Notes: generated by a model not told the origin, from the letters alone. A stretch of DNA of 64,000 nucleotides from Cytobacillus oceanisediminis 2691 (GCF_007678455.1 NZ_VEEP01000002.1:229535-293534), one strand, 5' to 3'. Positions 51,431-60,476 are shown, counted from the stretch's first letter. Program-made: numbers and translations.

Positions 51431-52654
51431 TTAGGGAACTGGTAAATATATGGTAACGTCCGTCCCTTTTCCAAGCTCACTATTAATAATTAAATTACCC
51501 CCATGTTCTTCGATAATTTTTTTAGATACCATTAGCCCTAAACCGTTACCACTTTGTTTAGTTGTATAGAAAGGCTCCCCCAACTTAGCAAGTTGGTCTG
51601 GCTTAATCCCACACCCTTCATCGATAACCGAGACTTTTATCCCACTATTTTGAGATTCAATTCTAATCGTTACCGTTCCACCTTCGGGCATTGCTTCCAT
51701 AGCATTCTTAATTAGATTTATAAAGACTTGCTTGAGTTGATTTTCATCACATAAAAGAACTGAAGAAGTTTTAGTATCCAAGATTATATCTATATCCCTT
51801 CTCTGGGCGTGTGGGACAATTACCGATAATACATATTGTATAATCTCTTCAAGTTTTTGCGGCTTCTTTATCGCGGTATTCGGTTTTCCGAGAATCAACA
51901 AATCATTTACAATAGCATTGATTCTGTCGATTTCATTTAGCATAATTGGATAATATTGTTCGTCACCATTATCCTTTTCCTGTTGCAACTGGGTAAACCC
52001 TTTTAAAGAAGATAAAGGATTTTTTATTTCATGTGCGATTGCCGTTGCCATTTGTCCTATGACCGCAAGCTTCTCTTTTTGTCTCATGTCCTCATATATC
52101 GAGGTAATTGCAGTAATATATGATTGGAAACGACTAAGTAGAATCCAGGCAATTATACTAATAAACAGGATTAAACCTAGTGCAAACAATACCTTAGCAG
52201 ATTGGAAAATAAGCCCTATCGTTAGGTACTTAAGAGAGAAACCTAAGGTTATAACCCAAAAGAATCTTTTACTGACAAATATAGGCGAAAACAAAATGAA
52301 GTACACTTCTAAAATATGACCACTATTGAACTCTTTGTTACTTCCCCAATAAATCAAAACATTGTTGATTGTATCCAATAATATAAAAGCAGCGAAATAC
52401 ATATATTTTACTTTTTCTGGATAACCTTTTTTAATTATGATGATAGCTGCAGGAAGCAAAAAAAATAAAAGTAAATGAAAATAGAATCCTAACCCTCCAT
52501 AAGGCAAGCCTGTTTCAACCTTATTAAAATATGGATAGATATAATAAACTATAAAATCATAAGGAACTAATATAATATAAAAAGTCCACAAAAAGAACTT
52601 AACTGCTTTTACTTCTTCATAAACTAAAACCGAATTTTTTTTGAATGGTTCCAT
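51431..52654 (-). CDS. Orphan membrane histidine kinase (sporulation-kinase-like)
   Basis: This 407-residue protein has a six-helix membrane sensor in residues 1-185, homologous to that of the neighbouring HD-GYP protein. The kinase core has the phospho-His in MATAIAHEIKNPLSSLKGF, N box FINLIKNAMEAM, and G boxes DEGCGIKPDQ and GLGLMVSKKIIEEHGG. No response regulator is adjacent. HEIKNPL and GFTQLQ recall KinB-type phosphorelay kinases. Input into the Spo0 phosphorelay is an inference. ATG 52654 follows AAGGAG. Confidence 0.88.
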   Translation of the reverse strand: MEPFKKNSVLVYEEVKAVKFFLWTFYIILVPYDFIVYYIYPYFNKVETGLPYGGLGFYFHLLLFFLLPAAIIIIKKGYPEKVKYMYFAAFILLDTINNVLIYWGSNKEFNSGHILEVYFILFSPIFVSKRFFWVITLGFSLKYLTIGLIFQSAKVLFALGLILFISIIAWILLSRFQSYITAITSIYEDMRQKEKLAVIGQMATAIAHEIKNPLSSLKGFTQLQQEKDNGDEQYYPIMLNEIDRINAIVNDLLILGKPNTAIKKPQKLEEIIQYVLSVIVPHAQRRDIDIILDTKTSSVLLCDENQLKQVFINLIKNAMEAMPEGGTVTIRIESQNSGIKVSVIDEGCGIKPDQLAKLGEPFYTTKQSGNGLGLMVSKKIIEEHGGNLIINSELGKGTDVTIYLPVP

Positions 52655-52799
52655 ACGGAATCTCCTTAAATCTTAAAACTTGATAGCCTTATTATAGCAG
52701 GATGTGTCATATCTTGTTACTTTTTGTCTAATTTGGCAGAAGATTTTTTAATAAATATTTTTTATAGATTGAAAGGAATCTTTTATAGAATAAATGTGG

Positions 52800-52829
52800 A
52801 CCAGGCGATTAATTGCCTGGTCCATCCTG
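52800..52829. terminator. Hairpin after the SCP2 gene
   Basis: GGACCAGGC/GCCTGGTCC with an 8-nt loop lies just below the SCP2-like gene. The T-run on the minus strand is weak, so termination there may be partial. Confidence 0.5.
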
Positions 52830-52831
52830 TT

Positions 52832-53188
52832 TTATGCTGTTTCGCTCAGATTGTATTCATTTAGGATTCCTTCTAGTTTAAGCGCGAGTCCCATGCTGCC
52901 CTGGATTTTGAGTTTCCCTGTCATGAAGGCGGCTGTTCCATTCAGCTTGCCCATGATCATTTTCTTGAAGTTTTGATCTGACAGCTTAAGGGTGCAATCT
53001 GGAGCTGCTTCTGTTCCTTCTACAACATGTGCCGTTCCGTAAGAGATCAGCAATTGGAATGTTCCGCTGTCATCTCCTGTTATGTCATACTGATATACAG
53101 CCTTCATTTTTAGTATTGGCTCTGGTCTTTCATTCATGACCTTCTCGATTTCCTGCCATACTTCTCTGACCGACTTGCTTTCCAACAT
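52832..53188 (-). CDS. SCP-2 sterol/lipid-transfer family protein
   Basis: This 118-residue soluble protein matches the SCP2 fold: acidic helices first, then TGDDSGTFQLLISYGTAHVVEG, then the C-terminal AAFMTGKLKIQGSMGLALKLE. Members bind lipids or fatty acids; the bacterial role is unclear. ATG 53188 follows AGGGGTGGCGAGG and gives a normal family length; the longer frame upstream is not needed. Confidence 0.85.
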   Translation of the reverse strand: MLESKSVREVWQEIEKVMNERPEPILKMKAVYQYDITGDDSGTFQLLISYGTAHVVEGTEAAPDCTLKLSDQNFKKMIMGKLNGTAAFMTGKLKIQGSMGLALKLEGILNEYNLSETA

Positions 53189-53304
53189 CCTCGCCACCCC
53201 TATCAATCTATTTTTTTCATCATATCCGACTGAACTCCCAAGGGGCAATACGACAATGGCAGTGTTAAAAGAAAATCCCCTACATTCATCGGGTTGCCTT
53301 CAAC

Positions 53305-54096
53305 TTAACTACCCGTACTTGCAAAGGCTTTAAGCCCTCTATTCCAAAAAGCATAGGCAATCACACAGCAAACAACCGCAGCAACCGGGGTCCATAGTGC
53401 GAATTCTTTATAGCCTGACTTATCGATAAAATAAGCCGCCGGAAAAAATGCGGTGAACCCGTATGGAATAATCCATGTCAGGAACATGCGGATACCCTTA
53501 TGATAGATCGTCAGCGGATATCTCGCAAAGTCGCTCAGGTTGAAGACGGCCCATACAATAGGAAGACTATCGATCATCCAGAAGCTGAAAGTCGCGAAAA
53601 ATAAATTAATCGCCACGAAAATCAACCCAGAAGAGATGATCATGATGACCAGCATGGCAATTTCTGTCGCTCCCCAAACAAGGTCAAGCTGTGGAATCGC
53701 TGTTCCGAGAATGATCAACCCGATGATCAGCTGGCCAAAGCCATCCTGATGCAGACGATCTGCCACGACATGGAATAGTGGATTGACCGGCCTGATCAGC
53801 AGACGGTCGAGTTTCCCCGGTCTTATATACTGCCAGCCAAGCGTCCATAAATTATCAAAGAAAATCTGATGGATCGACCGGCCTGTTGCCGCTATTCCGT
53901 ATATGAACAATATCTCATAAAACGACCAGCCATTAATCTGTTCAATGTGGTCAAACACTACTTTTACAAAAAAGATCGAAGCGAACTGCTCGAGCATCAC
54001 TGAGGCGACACCGATCAAAAAGTCAATTCGGTACTCCATCATCACCTTCATATGGCTCTTCGCAAACTCCCAATATAATCTCGTATAACGGCGCAT
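53305..54096 (-). CDS. ABC-2 type permease
   Basis: This 263-residue protein has six hydrophobic helices. ATG 54096 is preceded by GGAGG. It belongs to the ABC-2 permease group (DUF990-like) and contains WTLGWQYIRPGKLDRLLIRPVNP, the conserved cytosolic loop. It is the third gene of an exporter operon and pairs with the second permease as a heterodimer. Confidence 0.88.
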   Translation of the reverse strand: MRRYTRLYWEFAKSHMKVMMEYRIDFLIGVASVMLEQFASIFFVKVVFDHIEQINGWSFYEILFIYGIAATGRSIHQIFFDNLWTLGWQYIRPGKLDRLLIRPVNPLFHVVADRLHQDGFGQLIIGLIILGTAIPQLDLVWGATEIAMLVIMIISSGLIFVAINLFFATFSFWMIDSLPIVWAVFNLSDFARYPLTIYHKGIRMFLTWIIPYGFTAFFPAAYFIDKSGYKEFALWTPVAAVVCCVIAYAFWNRGLKAFASTGS

Positions 54097-54107
54097 ATAA
54101 TCGCCTC

Positions 54108-54896
54108 CTAACCTCCAAAAATCGTAATCTGTTTAATCGCCTGCGACCAGATTACCCTTACCAAAACATATAAAGACACGAGCCAAAATAACTGGACGCC
54201 CAGTGCCATATAAGCGTCCGTCCCGCTAATGAGGCCTGAGTAAATCGAAACCGGAAGATAGACCATCGCCTGGAACGGCAGGAATTCTGTAATGGTTCTC
54301 AGCCAATCCGGGAAAAGCGTGATTGGAACCAGCGCCCCGGAGAAAAACGTAATCAATGATTCCTTCAGCACTCTCACACCCCAGACATTGACCGTCCAGA
54401 ACGCAAGCACACCGACAAGGAAATCGAAGAATGTACCGATCCAGATGCCCACTAGTGCACTGAGGATAAATAAAATGATCGTCTCAGGTGATTTCGGAAA
54501 GCTTAAATCCATAAAGAAGTAAGCAATCAGCACCATCGGCAGTGTCCCCTGGATCAAATACATGATTTTCGAGCCAATATCGACCGCGAACAGTTTAAAA
54601 ATCATATCGTACGGACGCATCAATTCGATTGCGACCTGGCCGTCCTTAATATTTTCCGCAAGCTCATTGCCAACACCCCCGACAAATCCCTGAAGCATCA
54701 TCGCAATGACGATATACGTCAGCATCGTCTCAAGGTTGATGTTTTCAATCGTCGTCTGGTTAGCGTAGACCGCCTGCCAGAAGAAGTAAATAATCAACAG
54801 CCTCATTACCGCCGAAGCGGTCCCGGCCCAGTACCACGCTGAATAGGCCGTATTCTCCTGCATCCGTCCTTTAGCTATTTGCCAATACTTTCTCAT
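54108..54896 (-). CDS. ABC-2 type permease
   Basis: This 262-residue six-helix permease is related to its neighbour; the conserved loop is ENIKDGQVAIELMRPYDMIFK. ATG 54896 has GGGGGAG upstream and overlaps the ATPase gene by 26 nt, so translation is coupled. It probably forms the membrane channel with the downstream permease. Confidence 0.88.
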   Translation of the reverse strand: MRKYWQIAKGRMQENTAYSAWYWAGTASAVMRLLIIYFFWQAVYANQTTIENINLETMLTYIVIAMMLQGFVGGVGNELAENIKDGQVAIELMRPYDMIFKLFAVDIGSKIMYLIQGTLPMVLIAYFFMDLSFPKSPETIILFILSALVGIWIGTFFDFLVGVLAFWTVNVWGVRVLKESLITFFSGALVPITLFPDWLRTITEFLPFQAMVYLPVSIYSGLISGTDAYMALGVQLFWLVSLYVLVRVIWSQAIKQITIFGG

Positions 54897-55896
54897 GCTC
54901 TCCCCCCTGTTCCTGCTTGTTGTATAGCTCCTCTACGATCGTTTCGATCTTAGGATCCGCAATATTCAAATCACCAATTTCATACATGCCCATCATCTCT
55001 GAAATGACGAACGAGCTTTTAACAGCCTCATGGTCAAAAGACAGACTGACCTTCGTTTCTTCTTCATTGGGTAAAATATCTACGTGTCCATTGAGAGTAT
55101 CTGGCAAAACGAATTTTTCCTTGTCAGCCAGTTCAAAATGGATCACGCGCTTTTGCCCGAATTGCTTTTTGATTTGCTCCAGCCCTCCATCGTACAAAAT
55201 CGTACCGCCATCAATAATGATGATTCGGTCGCAGATTTCCCCAATATCCTGCATGTCATGTGTAGTCAGCAGCACTGTTGTGCCCCAGCGCTGATTCATT
55301 TCTTTGATAAACTTTCTGATTTTCACTTTTACCGCAATATCAAGACCGATCGTCGGCTCATCCAGATAAACAACTTTTGGCCTGTGGAGGAAGGCCGCAG
55401 CCAATTCACAGCGCATTTTTTGCCCAAGGGAAAGCTGTCTGACCGGAATGCTGAGCAACGGTTCCAAGTTCAGCACCCCTGTAAACATCGCGATTGTTTC
55501 CTGATATTCCTGCTCCGGAATCTCATAAATATGTTTTAACAAATTATAAGATTCACGAACCGGTATATCCCAGAACAGCTGCGTCCGCTGTCCGAAGACC
55601 GCCCCGATATTCACCGCATTCTTCTGGCGGTTTTCATACGGCACCAGTCCATTCACTGTCACCTTGCCAGATGTCGGTGTCAGGATTCCCGTCAGCATCT
55701 TGATCGTAGTCGACTTCCCTGCGCCATTCGCGCCAATATAGCCAACCGTCTCACCCTGTTCAATCGTAAAATTAATCCCCTTCACCGCATGCTTCGTTTC
55801 ATACTTCCGGTTAAAAAGCGACTTCACCGCACCCTTAAGACCAGGGTCACGCTTCACCAATTTATATTCCTTTTTTAAATTTTCAACAGTAATCAC
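54871..55896 (-). CDS. ABC transporter ATP-binding protein
   Basis: This 341-residue ATPase has Walker A GANGAGKST, signature LSLGQKMRCELA and Walker B KVVYLDEPTIGLD. The C-terminal 90 residues are a regulatory extension common in ABC-2 drug or polysaccharide exporters. GTG 55896 is chosen because TTGGAGAG lies 9 nt upstream; earlier in-frame ATGs lack a site and lie in the attenuator region. A leader ORF and terminator precede it, suggesting attenuation by an inhibitor of translation or another signal. Confidence 0.85.
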   Translation of the reverse strand: MITVENLKKEYKLVKRDPGLKGAVKSLFNRKYETKHAVKGINFTIEQGETVGYIGANGAGKSTTIKMLTGILTPTSGKVTVNGLVPYENRQKNAVNIGAVFGQRTQLFWDIPVRESYNLLKHIYEIPEQEYQETIAMFTGVLNLEPLLSIPVRQLSLGQKMRCELAAAFLHRPKVVYLDEPTIGLDIAVKVKIRKFIKEMNQRWGTTVLLTTHDMQDIGEICDRIIIIDGGTILYDGGLEQIKKQFGQKRVIHFELADKEKFVLPDTLNGHVDILPNEEETKVSLSFDHEAVKSSFVISEMMGMYEIGDLNIADPKIETIVEELYNKQEQGGEHEKVLANS

Positions 55897-55935
55897 ATTA
55901 TCACTCTCCAAGAACATACATTCGATTTTCAGGCA

Positions 55936-55967
55936 CAAAAAAACCACAGACATCTGAGTCTATGGTT
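55936..55967 (-). terminator. Attenuator upstream of the ABC exporter operon
   Basis: AACCATAGAC/GTCTGTGGTT (one T-G pair) with a 6-nt loop is followed by TTTTTTTG on the minus strand. It lies between the 23-codon leader ORF and the ATPase start. Confidence 0.8.
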
Positions 55968-56001
55968 AGGCAGTTATTTTTCATGACAAAAATAAGCGCT
56001 A

Positions 56002-56073
56002 CTACACACAATACAGGCAGGCCGAAGGTAAAACATATGAAATTGTCTTAGTTGCTTGATTCAAATCAATCAT
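56002..56073 (-). CDS. Leader peptide ORF of the ABC exporter (23 residues)
   Basis: ATG 56073 has AAAGGGAGG upstream. The ORF begins MIDLNQATKTIS and ends LPSACLYCV, followed by a double TAG stop and then the attenuator 35 nt later. A CXXC pair sits next to the stop. It could act by ribosome stalling, like the bmrB leader of B. subtilis. No known family was recognised. Confidence 0.5.
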   Translation of the reverse strand: MIDLNQATKTISYVLPSACLYCV

Positions 56074-56187
56074 TTCGACTGCCTCCCTTTATAATTTCTA
56101 GAAAATTATACCTTTAATTCAACGTTTTGTAAATACGCATTAGAAGTTACAGGCATTATTCTTTAGTCAGAACATTACATTCTCAAT

Positions 56188-56194
56188 AAAGAAC
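56188..56194. promoter_or_regulatory. SinR-like box
   Basis: AAAGAAC (GTTCTTT on the minus strand) is followed by TTGAG-like sequence as in the boxes near 58500. It lies upstream of the ABC leader ORF and just past the glycan synthase stop. Confidence 0.3.
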
Positions 56195-56210
56195 AAGCGG
56201 TCAAAAAAAT

Positions 56211-57560
56211 TTATCCTGCCTGTTCTAAATTATACGCTCTTCCCGTTCGTTCCACTTTGTTCCATTCTTCCTTATTGATAAAATACTGGATTGTTCCATA
56301 AATAATAATGTATAAGGATATTAATCTAAAGAATATAAGATCCATTAACAATGTAGTTACAAGGAAACCAATATCTTTACTGCTAAATTTTTGACCATGA
56401 GAGGATGCAATTAAGATAGCCATGAGACTATATGATAAATTGACACATAACGAAAATAAAATTAATATAATATAAATATAAGAATAATCATTTGTTAATA
56501 GTATAGCTATCAGGCCAATGACTGTTAAGAACGAACACACAACACCCACAAACAGTGCATCAATTAATAGAAAAAATGAAATTGGACTCTTGAATATTGT
56601 AACTATAAACTCTTTGGAATATAGAACAATACAGTCTGTGAATGCCTTCTGCCATCTTACTCTTTGTTTAAATAAATCACCCCATTTTTCTGGCACCTCT
56701 GTGTAGCATATAGCCTCAGGAATAAAAATAACCTTTAGATTACTTCTTTCATTCTTATACTTTTGAATTTTAATAGTAATATCAATATCTTCCCCGATTG
56801 TTTTTCTATATCCTCCTACACTAAGTAGTACATCTCTTTTAAATGCACCAAAAGCTCCTGATATAATGGTTAACGCATCGGCTTTAGAAAGTGATGCTTT
56901 ATATATATAAAACCCTCTGAAATATTCTAGTATTTGGAGTCTAACAATCGACTTCACCTTTAAACTTGGCTTTAGTGCTCCTTTCTGAAACCTTCTTCCT
57001 TGCAGAACATGAACCATGCCTCCAGCAGCTATAAGGTTTGTATCCTGAAAAGCACAATTGATGATAGGCAATGCCTGTTCATCAAGCATACTATCAGCAT
57101 CAAGGGTAATAACAATCTCGCTACTTGCATATGAAATACCTGCATTCAGTGAGTCCGCTTTCCCTCCATTTTCTTTATCAATAACCAAAACACGCGAATT
57201 TTTTTTGGATCTGTAAATCCCTTTAATCGGCCTAAAATCAAGAACACCGTTTCGGTCTTTTAATATTGGTTCTAGAACCAATAATTCCTTCATGAGTTGA
57301 AAAGTAAGATCATCTGAACCGTCGTTAATAAATATCATTTCATAATTATTATAGTTTAATCTATCTATCCCATGAATTGCTGTCTGTATTATTGATTGCT
57401 CATTATAGCAGGGAATTAGGATGCTAATCGATTTTTCGTTCAAAAAAACTTTCCTCTTTAAATAATACGGTTCCTTTCGGGCAATAAGGGAATTTATTAT
57501 ATGATATAATGGAAATATTAAGCACATACCCAAAATGACAATACTAATAAAATAAATCAT
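56211..57560 (-). CDS. Membrane family-2 glycosyltransferase, processive glycan synthase type
   Basis: This 449-residue enzyme has one N-terminal helix, a cytosolic GT2 domain and four C-terminal helices. Catalytic motifs are present in order: ISILIPCYNEQS, FINDGSDD, ITLDADSMLD (DXD), TIGEDIDIT and QRVRWQKAF (QXXRW). This is the layout of cellulose, hyaluronan and beta-glucan synthases. The start lies 3 bp after the GH16 stop, so the two genes are one operon. The region is more AT-rich than the window average, which suggests transfer. Confidence 0.9.
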   Translation of the reverse strand: MIYFISIVILGMCLIFPLYHIINSLIARKEPYYLKRKVFLNEKSISILIPCYNEQSIIQTAIHGIDRLNYNNYEMIFINDGSDDLTFQLMKELLVLEPILKDRNGVLDFRPIKGIYRSKKNSRVLVIDKENGGKADSLNAGISYASSEIVITLDADSMLDEQALPIINCAFQDTNLIAAGGMVHVLQGRRFQKGALKPSLKVKSIVRLQILEYFRGFYIYKASLSKADALTIISGAFGAFKRDVLLSVGGYRKTIGEDIDITIKIQKYKNERSNLKVIFIPEAICYTEVPEKWGDLFKQRVRWQKAFTDCIVLYSKEFIVTIFKSPISFFLLIDALFVGVVCSFLTVIGLIAILLTNDYSYIYIILILFSLCVNLSYSLMAILIASSHGQKFSSKDIGFLVTTLLMDLIFFRLISLYIIIYGTIQYFINKEEWNKVERTGRAYNLEQAG

Positions 57561-57563
57561 CCT

Positions 57564-58397
57564 TTATTTCTCCTTTTCGTAGATTTTTATATAATCAATT
57601 GAAAAGTCTGCTGGAAAAATTGTCTGGGCATCTGGGCTTCCTGGCCAGTTCCCACCAATTGCGAGATTAACAATTAAATACATAGGGACATTAGCATCAT
57701 AATTTTCAGCTTTGAATACTAGTTGATTATCTACAAACCATCTGATTTCGTGCTTTTCCCACTCAACACTAAATATGTGATCCTCATGTGGATTATTAAT
57801 ACTTTTAGTACCATGTACAGTCTTAAGCTTTCCGTCTTCCCTCCAATGTTGAACAAAATAGGCCTTTTCTGGTTCATGGCCTACTGCCTCAAAAATATCA
57901 ATCTCTGGCAAGACGTCCTTTTCATCACTTCTAAGCAGCCATATGGCAGGGAATAAGCCTTTGCCAGATGGATAATTAGCTTTCACTTCCACTTTTCCAT
58001 AGAGAAAATCAAATTTCCCTTTTGTTTGTATTAATCCAGAAGTATAACCGTCTTTTTCTTTAAGTCCCGTTAAATGAAGACGTCCATCACGAACCTTAAC
58101 ATTTTCTGCAGTATACTCCTGCAATTCATTGTTGTAATTTTTCTTTCGGTTTAACACTCCCCACTTCTCTAACTCCACTTTATATCCGGAAAAATTATCC
58201 ATAAATACAAGTTCCCATCCACTCCCCTCTTTATCATTCGCCGGAACAAAATCGTTCTTAATTAAGGAGTCCACCTTTAAATCTTTCATTTCATATTTTT
58301 CAATATTATGTGGTGAAACTTTTTGTGCAATTGGTTCTTCAAACCTTAGAAAACAAAGGATTAGCAGGAAGGACAGAAAAAAAATCTTCTTTTTCAT
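57564..58397 (-). CDS. Exported GH16 family beta-glucanase
   Basis: This 277-residue glycosidase has an N-terminal signal or anchor (KKIFFLSFLLILCFLRF). The GH16 domain carries the catalytic EIDIFE at residues 165-170 and FMDNFSGYKVELEKWG near the start. Members cleave beta-1,3 or mixed-linkage beta-glucans. Genetic coupling to the GT2 synthase suggests it trims or releases the polymer. A promoter block shared with the tapA operon and SinR-like boxes lies upstream. Confidence 0.9.
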   Translation of the reverse strand: MKKKIFFLSFLLILCFLRFEEPIAQKVSPHNIEKYEMKDLKVDSLIKNDFVPANDKEGSGWELVFMDNFSGYKVELEKWGVLNRKKNYNNELQEYTAENVKVRDGRLHLTGLKEKDGYTSGLIQTKGKFDFLYGKVEVKANYPSGKGLFPAIWLLRSDEKDVLPEIDIFEAVGHEPEKAYFVQHWREDGKLKTVHGTKSINNPHEDHIFSVEWEKHEIRWFVDNQLVFKAENYDANVPMYLIVNLAIGGNWPGSPDAQTIFPADFSIDYIKIYEKEK

Positions 58398-58428
58398 ATT
58401 ATCTTCACACCTTCATATTGTTCATTAT

Positions 58429-58569
58429 AAAGAACATATTGTGAGTATAACGGAAGATGTAACAAAAAGAAAATTTATATTCCCCCAAAAGCACTCAATA
58501 AAGAACAAAAACCTTATATTTTCTTCTTAAAACTAACTATTTCTCACTTTTTCGTTTCATAAAAAGAAC
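58429..58569 (-). promoter_or_regulatory. Promoter and SinR-like boxes of the GH16-GT2 operon
   Basis: On the minus strand TATACT (58449-58444) is a likely -10 element. GTTCTTT occurs at 58435-58429, 58506-58500 and 58569-58563, all in the same orientation, matching the SinR consensus GTTCTYT. The 14-bp block 58436-58449 is identical to 63797-63810 in front of tapA. Confidence 0.6.
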
Positions 58570-58694
58570 AAAATGGTATTTGAGTCATTGAATTGGATTA
58601 AGCATGCAGGGAATTTCGAAGAGAATATTAAGTAGGCTTTTTAGTTGATATTAAATAACTGGTATTCTGATGTTAAACTAAAGAATTAAAAAAC

Positions 58695-58730
58695 GCGGAG
58701 TGATTCACTATGCTGAATCACTCCGCACTT
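58695..58730 (-). terminator. Terminator below the SulP gene
   Basis: A 13-bp perfect stem GCGGAGTGATTCA/TGAATCACTCCGC with a 6-nt loop has TTTTTTAATTC after it on the minus strand. It lies about 95 nt below the stop, and the interval holds no gene. With the SinR-like region it accounts for most of the 58398-58821 gap. Confidence 0.85.
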
Positions 58731-58821
58731 TTTAGGAATATCGTTAATGTTGTTTTATAAACGATCCATATTAAAAGGCTGCCTTTATAAAGACATTCTC
58801 CAATATCTAATCCGGGCCATT

Positions 58822-60348
58822 TTAGAACGAAATGTTCTTTTTTTCAAGATTGAATAATAGTTCTTCGATTGAATTATAATGATGGCTTGGACCAAAAAGT
58901 TGAAATACATTCATTTTGCGAAGGATACCGCCAAGGTCCAAATCATTCCCGACAAGATAGAGTGTTTGTCCCCTGTCTTTCAGCTGGTCCCTGAGCTGGA
59001 TCAGGAGCAGTGCACCGGAAGCATCCACAATCGTTACTTTTTCTATATCTATAACTATATCAGGATTGATATCCGAACTTATAGTCTTGGTTATTAGCTC
59101 TGTGGCTCCAAAGTACAGTGGTCCTTCCAGGCTATATACCTTTAAACCATTTTCCGTTTTACTTTGAATTTTAAAGCCTTCCTCACTCATCCGCTTCATG
59201 AAAATAAGCGCGCTCATCACAATGCCTACTCCGACCGCAACCATCAGATCAATGGCAACAGTTAAAATCATAGTGACTAACATTACCGCAGCATCGGTCT
59301 TCGGCTCATCCTTAAGGATTTTTAAGCTGTCATAATCAAACATCGTAATCCCCGTCATGATTAAAATCCCGGCAAGCACGGCAAGCGGAATCTCCTCAGC
59401 TAGCGGACCGAACACGAGCATGAATAGTAGCAAGGCAACACTGTGGACCATAGCGGACAGAGCAGTCTGGCCACCGCTGCGTAAATTCACAACTGAACGG
59501 ACGGTAGCTCCCGCACCAGGCATCGCGCCGAACAAACCGGCAAGCGTGTTGCCTATCCCCTGGCCGATTAGTTCCTTATTGCTTTTGTGCTTTGTACCGG
59601 TCATGTTATCCATGACGATAGAAGTTAAAAGAGAGTCTATAGAACCCAGGACTGCAATACTTAATGCTGCCGGGATCAATTGAATGATCGTGCCTAAGTC
59701 TGCAATTGGCAGATGGAACTGAGGGAGCCCTTTTGGAATTTCCCCAATCCTATCTACACTATCAAAGAATATGAAATCATTGATAAATGGCAGCGTAAAA
59801 TGTACGGCAGGAACCACTTTTTCCAGAAGAATCACTGCTAGTGTGCCTAAGATCAGTGCCATCAGACTTGGCGGGATAACCTTGATCCATTTCATCGCAA
59901 CAAGCATAAAGACAATCGTTAACAGCACAACCAAAAAGCTGCCTGTCACATACTGCAGCTGCCCCATAATAATAATGATGGCAATCCCGTTCATAAAGCC
60001 GCTAACCACCGGTAACGGAATGAATTTTAAATAATTCCCGGCCTTCAGCACCCCAAAGACAATTTGAAATAACCCGCCCATGAATGCGGCAATGAACGCA
60101 TACTCCAAACCTTGAGTCGCAACAATCCCTGTAAAAATAATCGTAATCGGCCCAGTCGGACCCGTAACCTGGCTCTTCGTCCCGCCAAACAAAGCCGCAA
60201 AGAAACCAGTGATGATAGCGCCATACAAACCAATGATAGCACCATCAGAATTACCCGTCGCCTGCATCCCAAAAGCCAATGCCAGCGGCAGCGCAACAAC
60301 CGAAACCGTAATCCCGGCCAAGAGCTCACGCTTGAGCGTCTGAAACAT
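58822..60348 (-). CDS. SulP family anion transporter with STAS domain
   Basis: This 508-residue protein has about 12-14 helices, with the SulP signature start ITVSVVALPLALAFGMQATG and GTKSQVTGPTGPITIIF. A cytosolic STAS domain sits at the C-terminus (about residues 400-500; VTIVDASGALLLIQL). Bacterial SulP proteins carry bicarbonate, sulfate or dicarboxylates with Na+ or H+. ATG 60348 follows GAAGGCG. It is transcribed alone. Confidence 0.92.
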   Translation of the reverse strand: MFQTLKRELLAGITVSVVALPLALAFGMQATGNSDGAIIGLYGAIITGFFAALFGGTKSQVTGPTGPITIIFTGIVATQGLEYAFIAAFMGGLFQIVFGVLKAGNYLKFIPLPVVSGFMNGIAIIIIMGQLQYVTGSFLVVLLTIVFMLVAMKWIKVIPPSLMALILGTLAVILLEKVVPAVHFTLPFINDFIFFDSVDRIGEIPKGLPQFHLPIADLGTIIQLIPAALSIAVLGSIDSLLTSIVMDNMTGTKHKSNKELIGQGIGNTLAGLFGAMPGAGATVRSVVNLRSGGQTALSAMVHSVALLLFMLVFGPLAEEIPLAVLAGILIMTGITMFDYDSLKILKDEPKTDAAVMLVTMILTVAIDLMVAVGVGIVMSALIFMKRMSEEGFKIQSKTENGLKVYSLEGPLYFGATELITKTISSDINPDIVIDIEKVTIVDASGALLLIQLRDQLKDRGQTLYLVGNDLDLGGILRKMNVFQLFGPSHHYNSIEELLFNLEKKNISF

Positions 60349-60476
60349 TTACGATACGCCTTCTTTCTTATACATTTATAAGAAAAATTATACGCCTGTT
60401 AAAATGGTTATTGAATATGAAAATAGTAAAAAGAAGTGAACTTTTTAGAAGTGGGGTAAAAAGGAGGCCTTTAAAG

